Assembly: GCA_014529385.2 (NCBI GenBank)
Contig: CM043947.1
Coordinates: 122,803,391 to 122,859,390 of the forward strand
Length of the DNA: 56,000 nt
Direction: 5' to 3'
DNA from: Adiantum capillus-veneris
Taxonomy: Eukaryota; Streptophyta; Polypodiopsida; Polypodiales; Pteridaceae
Positions 32,381 through 41,800 of the stretch are shown piece after piece. Made by a program: the position numbers and the translations under genes. The stretch's first letter is position 1. Each line of letters starts with the position of its first letter. The notes below the pieces were generated by a model that saw only the letters and a list, made by a program, of their open reading frames with translations, ran no database searches and was not told the origin of the DNA.

Positions 32381-32389
32381 TATATAAAG
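32381..32389 (+). promoter_or_regulatory. LTR TATA box (TATATAAAG)
   Basis: The best TATA-like element in the LTR, conserved in the other copy (40087-40095), in CT-rich surroundings. It would place the start of transcription near 32415, defining U3/R. Inferred from sequence only. Confidence 0.6.
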
Positions 32390-32701
32390 AGGCCTTCCCC
32401 TTTGTAATTTCAAGCCTCCCTCAGCCCCATTGAGCCTTTGTATCACTCACCATGAGCCCATAAGCTCATTCATTCACTCTATTCTTGCACATCCTAGAGT
32501 GCAAATTGTTTCATGCTAGTAACCTCTCCTCCTCTTACTTATGTTAATTAAGAGAAATGTTTATATGCGTGTGAGAGTGCTTGATGTGATCTTGGCTAAT
32601 CCTTGAGTGATTGTTTGGTAATCTATATGCTATTTGTGTTGGGAGTGTTTGAAGTCATCCATTCCTTGTACACACACTACGGTTAATGCTTCATTCATAG
32701 T

Positions 32702-32702
<1 letters not shown>

Positions 32703-32798
<96 letters not shown>
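32703..32798. repeat. (CT)n(GT)n microsatellite in E LTR
   Basis: CT units 32703-32784, then GT to about 32798. The 39127 LTR has a shorter CT run (40411-40476) at the same place and almost no GT. Confidence 0.97.
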
Positions 32799-32915
32799 AG
32801 CGGTCCTAGTCCACGCTTCCAAGACTAGGTGGTGTCCTCATCTCATTTCCCTTGTGGCGCAATGGAGTTTGTTTTGGTGTAGAGGCCGCCATTCCAAACT
32901 TCCTTCGTCATAAAT

Positions 32916-32934
32916 TGGTGCCCCCACGGAGGAG
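32916..32934 (+). other. Element E primer-site-like tract
   Basis: TGGTGCCCCCACGGAGGAG, six bases after the LTR end at 32910. It differs at one base from the tract of element B (10492-10510). Confidence 0.6.
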
Positions 32935-32960
32935 TTCTCAAGCAGCGCTCTATCAATCCT

Positions 32961-33464
32961 ATGAAGGAAGATCCATCAAATTCTCCGAGACTTCCACTAT
33001 GGTCTCCCCAAGAAGCTCGAGAAAAGAAGCGTCTTTATCGACAAACGGCACGTATGCGGGTAAAGAGAGTTAACTACAGACACCCTTCTTTGCTTCAAGG
33101 AAAATCTTGTAGTCATCAAGTCCCTAGGTCAAAAAATTGTGTTGAGTGCTTTGTGGCTAGTGTGAAGACACTTCCTTTGAAGCCTCGACTTCAGGTGGTG
33201 AAAGCACTCTCAAACTCGGGAATTAACAAGTTTTTGCAGGGGGAGGTACACATCAATGGGGTGCGGTATTGGCAAGAGGCTACATATGGTGATGCACTCC
33301 AACTACTACTAGCAAGAAGGCTCAAGGTGGTTGAGAGGGTAGCCATCAAACCCTATGAACTCTACAAAGCTGAAGATGGTCACACCAAAGCTAGGTTAAT
33401 CACTAGTGAGCAAATTCTTCGCATCTCTCAAATGGTGGGATCCAAGAGAGCTCAACTTCAATGA
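32961..33464 (+). CDS. E2 upstream ORF, unrecognised
   Basis: 167 codons between the primer site and the paired accessory ORFs, in the same frame as those. It is basic at the start (PQEAREKKRLYRQTARMRVKR) and ends in MVGSKRAQLQ. I do not recognise the family. Its last ten codons lie in the part shared with E1, the rest is unique to E2 because E1 is truncated. All three upstream ORFs share one frame and are separated by single stops, so they may be one broken long ORF. Confidence 0.45.
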   Translation: MKEDPSNSPRLPLWSPQEAREKKRLYRQTARMRVKRVNYRHPSLLQGKSCSHQVPRSKNCVECFVASVKTLPLKPRLQVVKALSNSGINKFLQGEVHINGVRYWQEATYGDALQLLLARRLKVVERVAIKPYELYKAEDGHTKARLITSEQILRISQMVGSKRAQLQ

Positions 33465-33497
33465 AGTGCTTCATGGAAGTTTGTATTTAATGCACCA

Positions 33498-33929
33498 ATG
33501 AATAATCGCATTTTCTACAACTTTCAATCAGTTCAGAATATTAGGGTGAATGTGCGCATTGATAGAAAGATTTTTTTCCAACAAAGATTGGTCTTCTATT
33601 TTGGAGCTAAGAGGTTGAGAGAGATATTGTTGTCCCCTGACCCTATAATATTTCCTATTTTGGAGTATAATGTATCTTTTGATGTTCACATCTTCATCTT
33701 GCTTTAAGCATACTCCATGAATCATAGGGATTTATATGGACCTTTCCAACTTCTTGCTAGACAAACTGTGCATATAATAGCTAGCACAAAGCTTAGGTTC
33801 CAAAACATCATAAGGGACTTACTAGGCCCTCGTCGTCTAGCTGAGATTAATGCATCTATCAATCCATTTATTCTACCCTTAATAAGATATGATTTGGGCC
33901 TAGACGTTTTCATCTTTGTGCTGTATTGA
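33498..33929 (+). CDS. E2 paired accessory ORFs upstream of gag
   Basis: ORFs 33498-33707 (69 codons) and 33717-33929 (70 codons), same frame, nearly identical to the pair before E1 gag. The two products share a G-x-x-RLxEI ... PxIxPxIxY ... DVxIFxL skeleton, so one arose by duplication of the other. No signal peptide or catalytic motif is evident; the C-termini are hydrophobic. Confidence 0.5.
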
Positions 33930-34717
33930 GAGGAAGGCAACCCACTTTTATGATGGCTTTTCCAAATTTTTTTGGGCGTAGTGGGGAAAATGCTGGAGAT
34001 TTTTTGGATAACTTGGAGATGGCTTTCCTTGTCTCCGGGAGGGAAGACGAAGCATTGAAATTGAGAGCTTTTCCTTTGGTGCTCAAAGAAGAAGCTAGGG
34101 TATGGTTCCAGGCTCTAGATCCAACCCAAAGAATTGATTGGGAGGGATTGAAGGTGGCTTTCCTACGAAGATTTCAACGAGCCAATTCGGCAAAAGAACT
34201 ATGGCAACGGCTTCTGTCCCTTCATCAAGACCCTCATGGTTATGCAACCTATGAGGAAGGTTTTCTGAAACTTTGGGGGCAATGGTCAGACTCACTAAAC
34301 CCTGGTGAGCGAGCTCCCAATTGCCTCCAAAAGGATCGATTTATCTCAGGTTTGTACCCCTTGCTAAGGGAGAAGGTAAAGAGAATATTTCCAAATGCTT
34401 TTGAAGATGCCTTAAGAATTGCTAGGGAAAAGAATAGAAAGATTCTCTATCAAGCCCAAGCTGGCCAGCTAGCTTTGGGAGGCAATATCACAACTATGGA
34501 AGCTTCTCACATACCTCCAAATGTGCCTAATGCACCAGACCTCAATAGAGGTCAACAAGAAGATATGCTCCAACAAATAAACAATCTCACAAACCAGCTA
34601 GAGGGGTTGAGAGTAAATCATGTGCAGGGTGCAAGAAGGCCTATTGAGGGAAATGGTGGGAATCGGCCACCAATGCGACGTCAAGCATTGTGGGGAAATT
34701 GGCCACGGCATGTATAA
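33926..34717 (+). CDS. E2 gag
   Basis: 263 codons, same domain layout as E1 gag (FPNFFGR, LRAFPLVLKEEARVWFQAL, VAFLRRFQ, QKDRFISGLYPLLREKV). The frame ends ALWGNWPRHV just where the next frame encodes the zinc knuckle, and the overlap with the next ORF is 98 bases at +1. Both E copies share this, so the shift was in their common source; it could be programmed frameshifting or an old single-base change. Confidence 0.87.
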   Translation: MRGRQPTFMMAFPNFFGRSGENAGDFLDNLEMAFLVSGREDEALKLRAFPLVLKEEARVWFQALDPTQRIDWEGLKVAFLRRFQRANSAKELWQRLLSLHQDPHGYATYEEGFLKLWGQWSDSLNPGERAPNCLQKDRFISGLYPLLREKVKRIFPNAFEDALRIAREKNRKILYQAQAGQLALGGNITTMEASHIPPNVPNAPDLNRGQQEDMLQQINNLTNQLEGLRVNHVQGARRPIEGNGGNRPPMRRQALWGNWPRHV

Positions 34718-37352
34718 TTGCCCTCATCCCAGAAGATATGACTACCCTGTCAGAGGTCCTCGACAACAAGTAAGTCCACTCCGCGCTAGAGCTCAAGCAC
34801 CAGAGCAACCGCAACCTCAAATTTTGCAGCCACCTCGTGCTCAAGCTCAAGCCCCTGCTACTCAACCAAATGTGAGAATCATAAGGATGGAGGAGGTCCT
34901 CAAGGGCAGAAGCAACCAGGAAGAAATAGCTAAAGGGAAGATGAAGATAGATGAAGTGGCTACAATGCCTATCAAACGTGTGCGTGTCCAAGATGAAGTA
35001 GGTAAAGAAACAAGCAAGGATGCAAGCAATGAAGCAAGTACATCTCGGGAAACTAAAGATGAAGCCAAGAAGAGAAAGACCTGTACTAGGTATCAAATTG
35101 ACATCTCTGATTTCCCTATGGGATCTCGGACACAACCTTATGACTTGACAGCTGATGTGAGTTCTCAAGGACCAAAGATTACTTGGCCACAACTACTTCA
35201 TATCTCCCCAAAGCTTCGACGACAATGGTCAAAAATGGTGAGCACGAGGGCAAAGCGAAGTAAGCTAGTAAGTGTAATCAAAGCATATGGTCTCAAGGAT
35301 ATAGTGCCTTTGGTGGAGGCTCAAATCAAGGGACAACGGATTCCAAAAACTTACATTGACAGTGGAGCAGAGGTTTGTGTCATGACAGAAAAGCTAATGC
35401 ATCAATTGGGTTTAGAGGTAATGGAATCATCAAACTTTAGGGCAAAAATGGCCAATAATGTCTCTGTCACTTGTGTGGGTGTAGTGAAAGCTTTGAGAGT
35501 TTCTGTTTTTGGAATCACTACAGAGGTTGATGCTTATGTGATGCCAGTAAAGGGAGAAGGATACCCCCTTATTTTAGGACGACCTTGGCTCATGGGTATA
35601 GGAGCTAGGCAAGATTGGGCAACAGGAGACTTGGAGTTGAGGCCTCGCATGGGTGGCCATAGTCGGAAGGTGGTTTATAACCTAAAGAATGGGCGACAAG
35701 AGAACCTTGAACTAGAGACGTCAGCTGATGAGTGGAGCTCAAGTGGATGCTCCTCATCCATGGACGAGGAAGAGAGTTCATGTGAAGAGAGTGATAGCAC
35801 TCTCGAAGTCATGGGCGTCACCATAAAGGAAACTACCTCATCAGAAGACAACCCAAGGATCCAAATGGAGAATGTGTGGGATGCCAGCCTAGAGGAGATG
35901 TTATCCAAGGATATAAAGGAAGAAGAAAAGGAGGGTTATGTAAATGTTCTCAAGAAGCATGCATCATTGTTTATTTCTGATTACACTCACATTACAGGTG
36001 TCACTGCAGTGAAGCATCATATCCATCTAAAAGAAGGGAGCAAGCCAGTAGTACAAAAACTAAGAAGATTAGGAGTTGTGCAACAAAATGCACTGTTGTC
36101 TGAGGTGAAGAGACTCTTAGAAGCAGGATTCATATACCCAGTAGAAGATTCAGAATGGGTCTCCCCAGTAGTGGTGAGGCCAAAGAAGAATGGTAAATGG
36201 CGAGTGTGCGTGGATTACAAGCCACTAAATGCTGCAACAAAGAGGGACCACTTCCCTCTCCCATTTCAAGATGAAATTCTAAATGAAGTAGCAGGCCATG
36301 AGAGATACACAGTGTGTGATGGCTACTCTGGCTACTTTCAAATACACATTGCAGAGGAGGACCAGAAAAAGACTACTTTCATCACACCATGGGGATGTTT
36401 TGCATTCCAAGTCATGCCTTTTGGTCTCACCAACGCTCCAGCCACCTTTCAACGATTCATGAACATGGTCTTCCAACCTTACTTTGGTAAGTCCATAAGG
36501 GTTTTCATAGATGACTTTTGTATTTACAGCTCCAAAAGTATGCATCTCGGCAAGATTGATGAAGGATTTACTCGTTTAGCTAAGCTGGGTGGACAACTAA
36601 ACAAGGACAAATGTCACATTGGGGAAAGCAAGGTTACACTATTAGGGCATGTAGTGTCCATTGATGGAATCGAGGTAGATCCTGAAAAGATAGAAACATT
36701 GCTAAATCTACCTTCCCCAACTTCCATCAAACAATTAATCTCCTTCTTGCAAAAGCTAAGATATTTGAGTAGATTCATACACTTACTCTCCCAAGTGATA
36801 TTTCCTCTACAACAGCTGACTCGTCAAGAGACGCTTGTTTGGAGTGAAGAAAGTGAAGGGCATTTTAGAGAGATTAAAAAAATGTTAGGGTCACTCCCTG
36901 TAATCCTCCAACCTTGTTGGGAAGAAACATTCTTTGTAAACCCTAGTGTGGGAGAAGAATCCATTGGTGCTGCCCTCCTACAAAAAGATCCAAAAACCTC
37001 CTTTATGAGGCCTGTGTATTTTGCTAGCCGCCTCATGGAAAACACAGAGAAGGCCTACACCCTGATGGAACAGCTAGTGTTAGCTCTCATGTTTGCGGTA
37101 ACCAAATTTCAGCCATACTTGCTGCCGAAGAGGTTTGTAATTATCACTGTGGAGGATATGTTTCCCTATGCACTACAACATATGGAAATCTCTGACAAAA
37201 TAGCAAAGTGGGTGGTGCGACTTCAAGAGTTTGATTATACAATACAGGTTGAAAGAACAACTCGAGCATGCTTAGCCGACATTTTAACAAACAAGTGCTA
37301 TGAAAAAGTTTTCCATTTGAAGAGAAAGGAACTTTCACCACTCCAGCTCTAG
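34620..37352 (+). CDS. E2 pol: knuckle, protease, RT, RNase H
   Basis: 910 codons. A zinc knuckle is at residues 19-34; a Lys/Glu-rich linker follows; the protease motif YIDSGAEVCVMT is at about 245; a linker with an acidic Ser-rich patch lies at about 360-400. RT runs from about 500, with SEWVSPVVVRPKKNGKWRVC, YSGYFQIHIAEEDQKKT, PFGLTNAPATFQRF and the catalytic FIDD (in VFIDDFCIYSS, about residue 628). The classical RNase H (from about 760) has VNPSVGEESIGAALLQ where catalytic D is usual (here N), and EKAYTLMEQLVLAL. The frame stops at 37352; the integrase part continues six bases on in another frame, the result of a likely one-base indel near 37320. Nearly complete, so this is the best-preserved protein in the window. 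Confidence 0.9.
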   Translation: MCRVQEGLLREMVGIGHQCDVKHCGEIGHGMYNCPHPRRYDYPVRGPRQQVSPLRARAQAPEQPQPQILQPPRAQAQAPATQPNVRIIRMEEVLKGRSNQEEIAKGKMKIDEVATMPIKRVRVQDEVGKETSKDASNEASTSRETKDEAKKRKTCTRYQIDISDFPMGSRTQPYDLTADVSSQGPKITWPQLLHISPKLRRQWSKMVSTRAKRSKLVSVIKAYGLKDIVPLVEAQIKGQRIPKTYIDSGAEVCVMTEKLMHQLGLEVMESSNFRAKMANNVSVTCVGVVKALRVSVFGITTEVDAYVMPVKGEGYPLILGRPWLMGIGARQDWATGDLELRPRMGGHSRKVVYNLKNGRQENLELETSADEWSSSGCSSSMDEEESSCEESDSTLEVMGVTIKETTSSEDNPRIQMENVWDASLEEMLSKDIKEEEKEGYVNVLKKHASLFISDYTHITGVTAVKHHIHLKEGSKPVVQKLRRLGVVQQNALLSEVKRLLEAGFIYPVEDSEWVSPVVVRPKKNGKWRVCVDYKPLNAATKRDHFPLPFQDEILNEVAGHERYTVCDGYSGYFQIHIAEEDQKKTTFITPWGCFAFQVMPFGLTNAPATFQRFMNMVFQPYFGKSIRVFIDDFCIYSSKSMHLGKIDEGFTRLAKLGGQLNKDKCHIGESKVTLLGHVVSIDGIEVDPEKIETLLNLPSPTSIKQLISFLQKLRYLSRFIHLLSQVIFPLQQLTRQETLVWSEESEGHFREIKKMLGSLPVILQPCWEETFFVNPSVGEESIGAALLQKDPKTSFMRPVYFASRLMENTEKAYTLMEQLVLALMFAVTKFQPYLLPKRFVIITVEDMFPYALQHMEISDKIAKWVVRLQEFDYTIQVERTTRACLADILTNKCYEKVFHLKRKELSPLQL

Positions 37353-37357
37353 AGGCT

Positions 37358-39085
37358 TTGGTCAATGCTTATAGCCTCTACTTTGATGGAGCATACAAGA
37401 GAACCAAGGATAAGGCAGCTGCAGGCATCGTGGTCTTATCCCCATTGGGAGAGAGGATCCATGGTGAAGGGATCACTCTAGAAGATGTCCACTTCAACAA
37501 TGAAGCAGAATATCATGCTCTAATTCATGGCCTTTGTTGGTGCCTCGATAATTCAATTAAGAGATTAAACGCTTTTGGTGACTCCATGCTTTTGGTAAGG
37601 CAAATGCAAGGTACATGGGCTTGCAAAAATGCCCGTCTCTCTACTAAAATGAGAGAAGCAAAAGCTCTTATGAGGAGATTTAGGGAGGCACAAGTACATC
37701 ATGTGCCAAGAGACCAAAACAAGGATGCAGACCACCTAGCATCATCAAAGTTAAATGAGTCAATAGTGGGAGCAGTGGCCATCAAACTTCCACTTCAGCA
37801 AGGCAAGGAGGACTTGGAAGATATTATGCACATTCTGGAGCAAGGAGAGGCTCCTAAACACTTGAATGCAGGGGAAAGGCGATGGTTAGCTAGGAAGGCT
37901 ACCAGGTATCGCATAGTAAATGATGACTTGTATTGTCTTGGTAAGGATGGTGTGCTTAGGAGAGTGCCTTTGAAGAGTGAAATTGAAGAGATTTTAAAAG
38001 CTTGTCACGATGATATGTGCGGAGGACACTTTGCACACGACGTCACTAGTAGAAAGGTTCTACAAGCTGGGTTTACTTGGCCAAGTCTTCATCGTGATGT
38101 CAAATACTGGTGTCAAACATGTGATGAATGTCAGAAAGCAGGACCACGACGGCTCATAGCTGAACCTCAGAACCCAATAAAGGTATATGGGCCCTTTGAG
38201 AAGTGGGGAATTGATGCCATAGGACCTCTACCACGCACTCAGTCAGGTAAAGAGTACATCATCATGGGAGTAGACTACATGACTAGATGGGCTGAGGCTA
38301 TGCCGACCAATAGAATTACTGCTAAGGATGTGAGTCAGTTCATCTTTGACCACATCTGTTGCCGGTTTGGCACCCCTCTTGAAATACTATCTGATAGAGG
38401 ACCAGGGTTTAGAGCAGACTTGGTAGGAGAACTCATGAAGAAGCTAAATATTCAGCATCAACACTCTACTCCTTACTACCCTCAGTGCAATGGTTTGGTG
38501 GAAAAGGTAAATAGAATCATTTGCAAAATTCTCACCAAACAGGTACATGCCAGGCGCCAAGATTGGGACAAACACCTGAATGGAGCTCTATGGGCCTATA
38601 GAACCTCCTTCAAAACCACATTAGGGTACACACCCTTTCATTTGGTTTATGGAAAGGAGGCGCTTTTGCCCATTGAAGTGAAGTTAACAAGTCTTCGAAT
38701 ATTGGGTAGCCAGGTAGGCTCTCAAAAGGAGAAAGTACATCAAAGGATCATGGATCTAGAGAGGCTGCAATTGGATCGTGAAGAAGCCATCAGCCACTAT
38801 TCTCAAGAAGCAGAGAAGCGCAGAGAAAAGTTCAACAAAAAGCTAGCATCCAAAGACATCAAAAAGGGATCTCTGGTGCTTCGATATGACAATCGCTTCG
38901 ACACTCGTAAGGATGGAAAGTTTCTTTTCCGATGGGAAGGCCCGTTCTTGGTCACCAAAAAGTTCAAAAATGGCTCTTACAGACTTCAAGACATTGATGG
39001 TAAAGTGCACAAGACCAGGACAAATGGATGGCGTCTAAAGCCTTATCACATCAGGATAAGGTCAGCTCAAGATCAAAGAAAGTAG
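37358..39085 (+). CDS. E2 pol: archaeal-like RNase H and integrase
   Basis: 575 codons. Residues 1-130 are a second RNase H with its acidic residues kept (D10 in LYFDGAY, E51 in NNEAEYHAL, D75 in GDSMLLV, D125 in NKDADHLA), the feature of Tat-lineage gypsy elements. Integrase follows: H217, H224, C252, C255, the core acids D286 (GIDAIGP), D346 (SDRGPGF), E382 (NGLVEKV), then a basic C-terminal domain (GPFLVTKKFKNGSYRLQDIDG). No chromodomain. The frame is open to the left of the ATG too (EKGTFTTPALEAL), showing that it was joined to the preceding ORF before a small indel. Confidence 0.9.
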   Translation: MVNAYSLYFDGAYKRTKDKAAAGIVVLSPLGERIHGEGITLEDVHFNNEAEYHALIHGLCWCLDNSIKRLNAFGDSMLLVRQMQGTWACKNARLSTKMREAKALMRRFREAQVHHVPRDQNKDADHLASSKLNESIVGAVAIKLPLQQGKEDLEDIMHILEQGEAPKHLNAGERRWLARKATRYRIVNDDLYCLGKDGVLRRVPLKSEIEEILKACHDDMCGGHFAHDVTSRKVLQAGFTWPSLHRDVKYWCQTCDECQKAGPRRLIAEPQNPIKVYGPFEKWGIDAIGPLPRTQSGKEYIIMGVDYMTRWAEAMPTNRITAKDVSQFIFDHICCRFGTPLEILSDRGPGFRADLVGELMKKLNIQHQHSTPYYPQCNGLVEKVNRIICKILTKQVHARRQDWDKHLNGALWAYRTSFKTTLGYTPFHLVYGKEALLPIEVKLTSLRILGSQVGSQKEKVHQRIMDLERLQLDREEAISHYSQEAEKRREKFNKKLASKDIKKGSLVLRYDNRFDTRKDGKFLFRWEGPFLVTKKFKNGSYRLQDIDGKVHKTRTNGWRLKPYHIRIRSAQDQRK

Positions 39086-39126
39086 GCTAGAGGCATAAAT
39101 ACCCCTAGCCAGGTTTGGGGGGGCTA

Positions 39127-40407
39127 TGATCTGAGCCTATCACAAATTTTTGTTTATCATATTTTGTTGGTTTTTCTTGCTTCTAGAGGTTTAAAATAAA
39201 AGAAAGAGTGAGAAAAACCTCTTGGAAAAATTTAAAAAAAAAGATTTTTTCTTGACTAGTTCACCGGAGGTGAAAGGTAGAGGGAGAACCTAGTGGTAAA
39301 GGGAAGGGAAAATATGTAAATGTGAAAAGAAAAGATATGATGTGGTTGTGGAGCCATGCACCCATGATTCAAGGGTCATGAGTGGCTCATATCATCATGG
39401 CTTTGGAGCCATATGATGATTCAAACAAATGGGACCCAAGTGGAAGACTTGGTAAAGGAAGAAACCAGACACATGATTTTGCTGAATTTTTAAAAAATAC
39501 TTCCACTCCGATCCAAGAAAAGTTGTCTTCATCAAAGTTGTAGCTGATGAGCTGGAGATTCTTGCCATATTTTTTTTATAATTTTTGCATCTACGGTCTA
39601 GGAGATATGGCCAAAAATGGTGGACGCCAGTTTTTTCAACTGTGGTGGAGACCACCCCCTCTACCTTTACACACACACACACCCTTCCTTTTCCACATTG
39701 AGACCTTCTCTAAAATCAGCCATTAGTCTTCTCACCCTCCTCTCCTTCCTCCTCTCTCTCAAGCTCAAAAAACCCATCAAAGTTCCTCTTCTAATCACCT
39801 CTCAAGTCATGCTTAATCTTGTTGTAATTCATAAATTCTCATTCAACCCCTTTCTATTATTACTAGATATGTATTGATTTTATGTAGATTCTTTACATTT
39901 TAAAATAAGGAAGCTCTTGGACTCAAGCTATGGAGGAAGGAGTGAAGACAACACAAGTGATGATGGAGCTAATTGGTCAGCAAATCACTTGGAAGGAGCT
40001 TCTTCATTGGTTGAATGTCCCTAATCAAGCTTCATTTGTACAAATTACACTTGGATCTTAACCTCACTCCTAATCACTCTCTTTCCTATATAAAGAGGCC
40101 TTCCCCTTTGTAATTTCAAGCCTCCCTCAGCCCCATTGAGCCTTTGTATCACTCACCATGAGCCCATAAGCTCATTCATTCACTCTATTCTTGCACATCC
40201 TAGAGTGCAAATTGTTTCATGCTAGTTACCTCTCCTCCTCTTACTTATGTTAATTAAGAGAAATGTTTATATGCGTGTGAGAGTGCTTGATGTGATCTTG
40301 GCTAATCCTTGAGTGATTGTTTGGTAATCTATATGCTATTTGTGTTGGGAGTGTTTGAAGTCATCCATTCCTTGTACACACACTACGGTTAATGCTTCAT
40401 TCATAGT

Positions 40408-40479
<72 letters not shown>

Positions 40480-40594
40480 TGTAGCGGTCCTAGTCCACGC
40501 TTCCAAGACTAGGTGGTGCCCTCATCTCATTTCCCTTGTGGCACAATGGAGTTTGTTTTGGTGTAGAGGCCGCCATTCCAAATTTCCTTCGTCA
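39127..40594 (+). repeat. Element E right LTR (1468 bp)
   Basis: TGATCTGAGCC...TCCTTCGTCA, preceded by the polypurine tract GGTTTGGGGGGGCTA. It has a TATA box at 40087-40095 and a CT run at 40411-40476. About fifteen single differences from the middle LTR by eye, i.e. near 1 percent, so the E2 insertion is recent. Confidence 0.93.
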
Positions 40595-41475
40595 ACAGGA
40601 AGGCTTGATGCAATTATGTCCTGATCTATTTGGGATAAGTGTTGAAAAGGAAGCATGGATGCATGATATGAAGGTCAAGGAGGAGAAGAATAATACAAAA
40701 GAAATTGTAGAGCCTACCAAAGTGAATGCAAGGAGCATGCTAGGAGAGGACTTGACAGAGAAATAAAAGGAGTATGAAGACATGTTAATGGAGTTTCCAA
40801 AGCTAGTCGGCACTGAATATACAAAGTTTCAAGGAGCTAAAGGAGTCGGGCATAGAATCAATCTAAAAGAAGGATCCAATCCAAAGATTCAAAAGCTTAG
40901 GAGGTTGGGGATCATTCATGAGAGGGAACTTTGTGAACGGATGATGAAGCTTTTGGAAGCAGATTTCATCTTTCAAGTGGAGGATTCCGAATGGGTCTCT
41001 CTATAGTTATTGTGTCCAAGAAGAAAAAAAGATTTAGGATATGTGTTGATTTAAAACCTTTAAATGATTCCACAAAAAGGAATCATTATCCACTACCCTT
41101 CCTGGATAAAATCCTTAATCAGGTTGCGGGTCATGAGTGCTACTCAATCATGGATGGATTTTCGGGCTACTTTCAGATCTTGATAGCGATTGAAGATCGA
41201 TTGAAGATGACCTTGATTACTCCTTGGGGTTGTTTTGACTACAAAAGAATGCCTTTTGGGTTGGTTAATGCATATGCTACCTTTCAAGGTTGGATAAATA
41301 GAGTGTTTGGTCCCTACTTGGGGTAAGTTCATTCAAGTTTTCGTGGATGACATTGGATGTTATAGCTCTAGGGTCACACATTTGGAGAAGCTGAGGTTGA
41401 GATTTGAAAGGCTTCAACAAGAGGGTGGGCAACTCCACCCAAAGAAGTGTAAGTTTGCTCTGAAAGTAGCAATGA
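40595..41475 (+). pseudogene. Element D protease-RT linker and RT
   Basis: Resumes directly after the E LTR. Linker: KEYEDMLMEFPKLVGTEY and HRINLKEGSNPKIQKLRRLG; then RT: EDSEWVSL, a CVDLKPLNDSTKRNHYPLP block, MDGFSGYFQI, PWGCFDYKRMPFGLVNAY and the catalytic FVDD (in QVFVDDIGCYSS, about 41340), ending HPKKCKFALK at about 41460. It parallels E2 pol but is diverged. Stops or shifts occur near 40764, 41005 and 41325. It breaks off at the point where E2 continues with LLGHVV; the matching D sequence is on the opposite strand further on. Confidence 0.85.
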
Positions 41476-41800
41476 GACCGAGTATCTCACACTTTTCTTT
41501 GTGTTGAAGCAGGGTGTTGAGTTTGGATTGAAAAGGGTCATTGCAAAAGGGGATGTGTTGCTAGTCATGAGTCAAATGATTGGTTTATGAAATGTTAAGA
41601 AAGACAATTTGAAGAAGTGGTTCTATGCCATCAAGAAGCTTTTGCATGAGTTTGAGAAGATACAATTTAAGCATGTTCCTCGTGAGTAGAATGAAGAGGC
41701 TAATGATTTGGCTAGAGACAAGTTGGATGCCTTGGTAGCTTCTTTAAAGGTCAAGGAAGCCTTGTATGCAGGAAGGGAATCATTTCAAGATGTAGAAGTT
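41476..41800 (+). pseudogene. Element D archaeal-like RNase H, C-terminal half (displaced)
   Basis: Plus strand: KGDVLLVMSQM, KKWFYAIKKLLHEFEKIQFK, HVPRE-stop-NEEANDLARDKLDA. These match the second half of the aRNH of E2 (GDSMLLVRQM...VHHVPRDQNKDADHLA). It lies before, not after, the RNase H block, and the first half of this domain is on the other strand at about 41800-41870. Confidence 0.75.

Larger units (their letters stand above)
31422..32910 (+). repeat. Element E middle LTR (1489 bp)
   Basis: TGATCCGAGCC...TCCTTCGTCA, preceded by the polypurine tract GGTTTGGGGGGGCTA. It is the 3' LTR of E1 and 5' LTR of E2. A TATA box, TATATAAAG, lies at 32381-32389. A CT run followed by GT units (about 32703-32798) lies near the right end. 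It differs from the LTR at 39127 at about fifteen positions by eye, plus microsatellite length. Confidence 0.93.
28278..40594 (+). mobile_element. Gypsy element E: partial tandem (E1 - LTR - E2 - LTR)
   Basis: E1 internal (28278-31421), LTR (31422-32910), E2 internal (32911-39126), LTR (39127-40594), all in the same orientation. One LTR serves as the 3' end of E1 and the 5' end of E2. E1 begins abruptly, 517 bases into what corresponds to E2's internal region, at TCAAATGGTGGGATCC; its own 5' LTR and leader are missing. After 40594 element D resumes. Tat-like dual-RNase H lineage. Confidence 0.9.
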
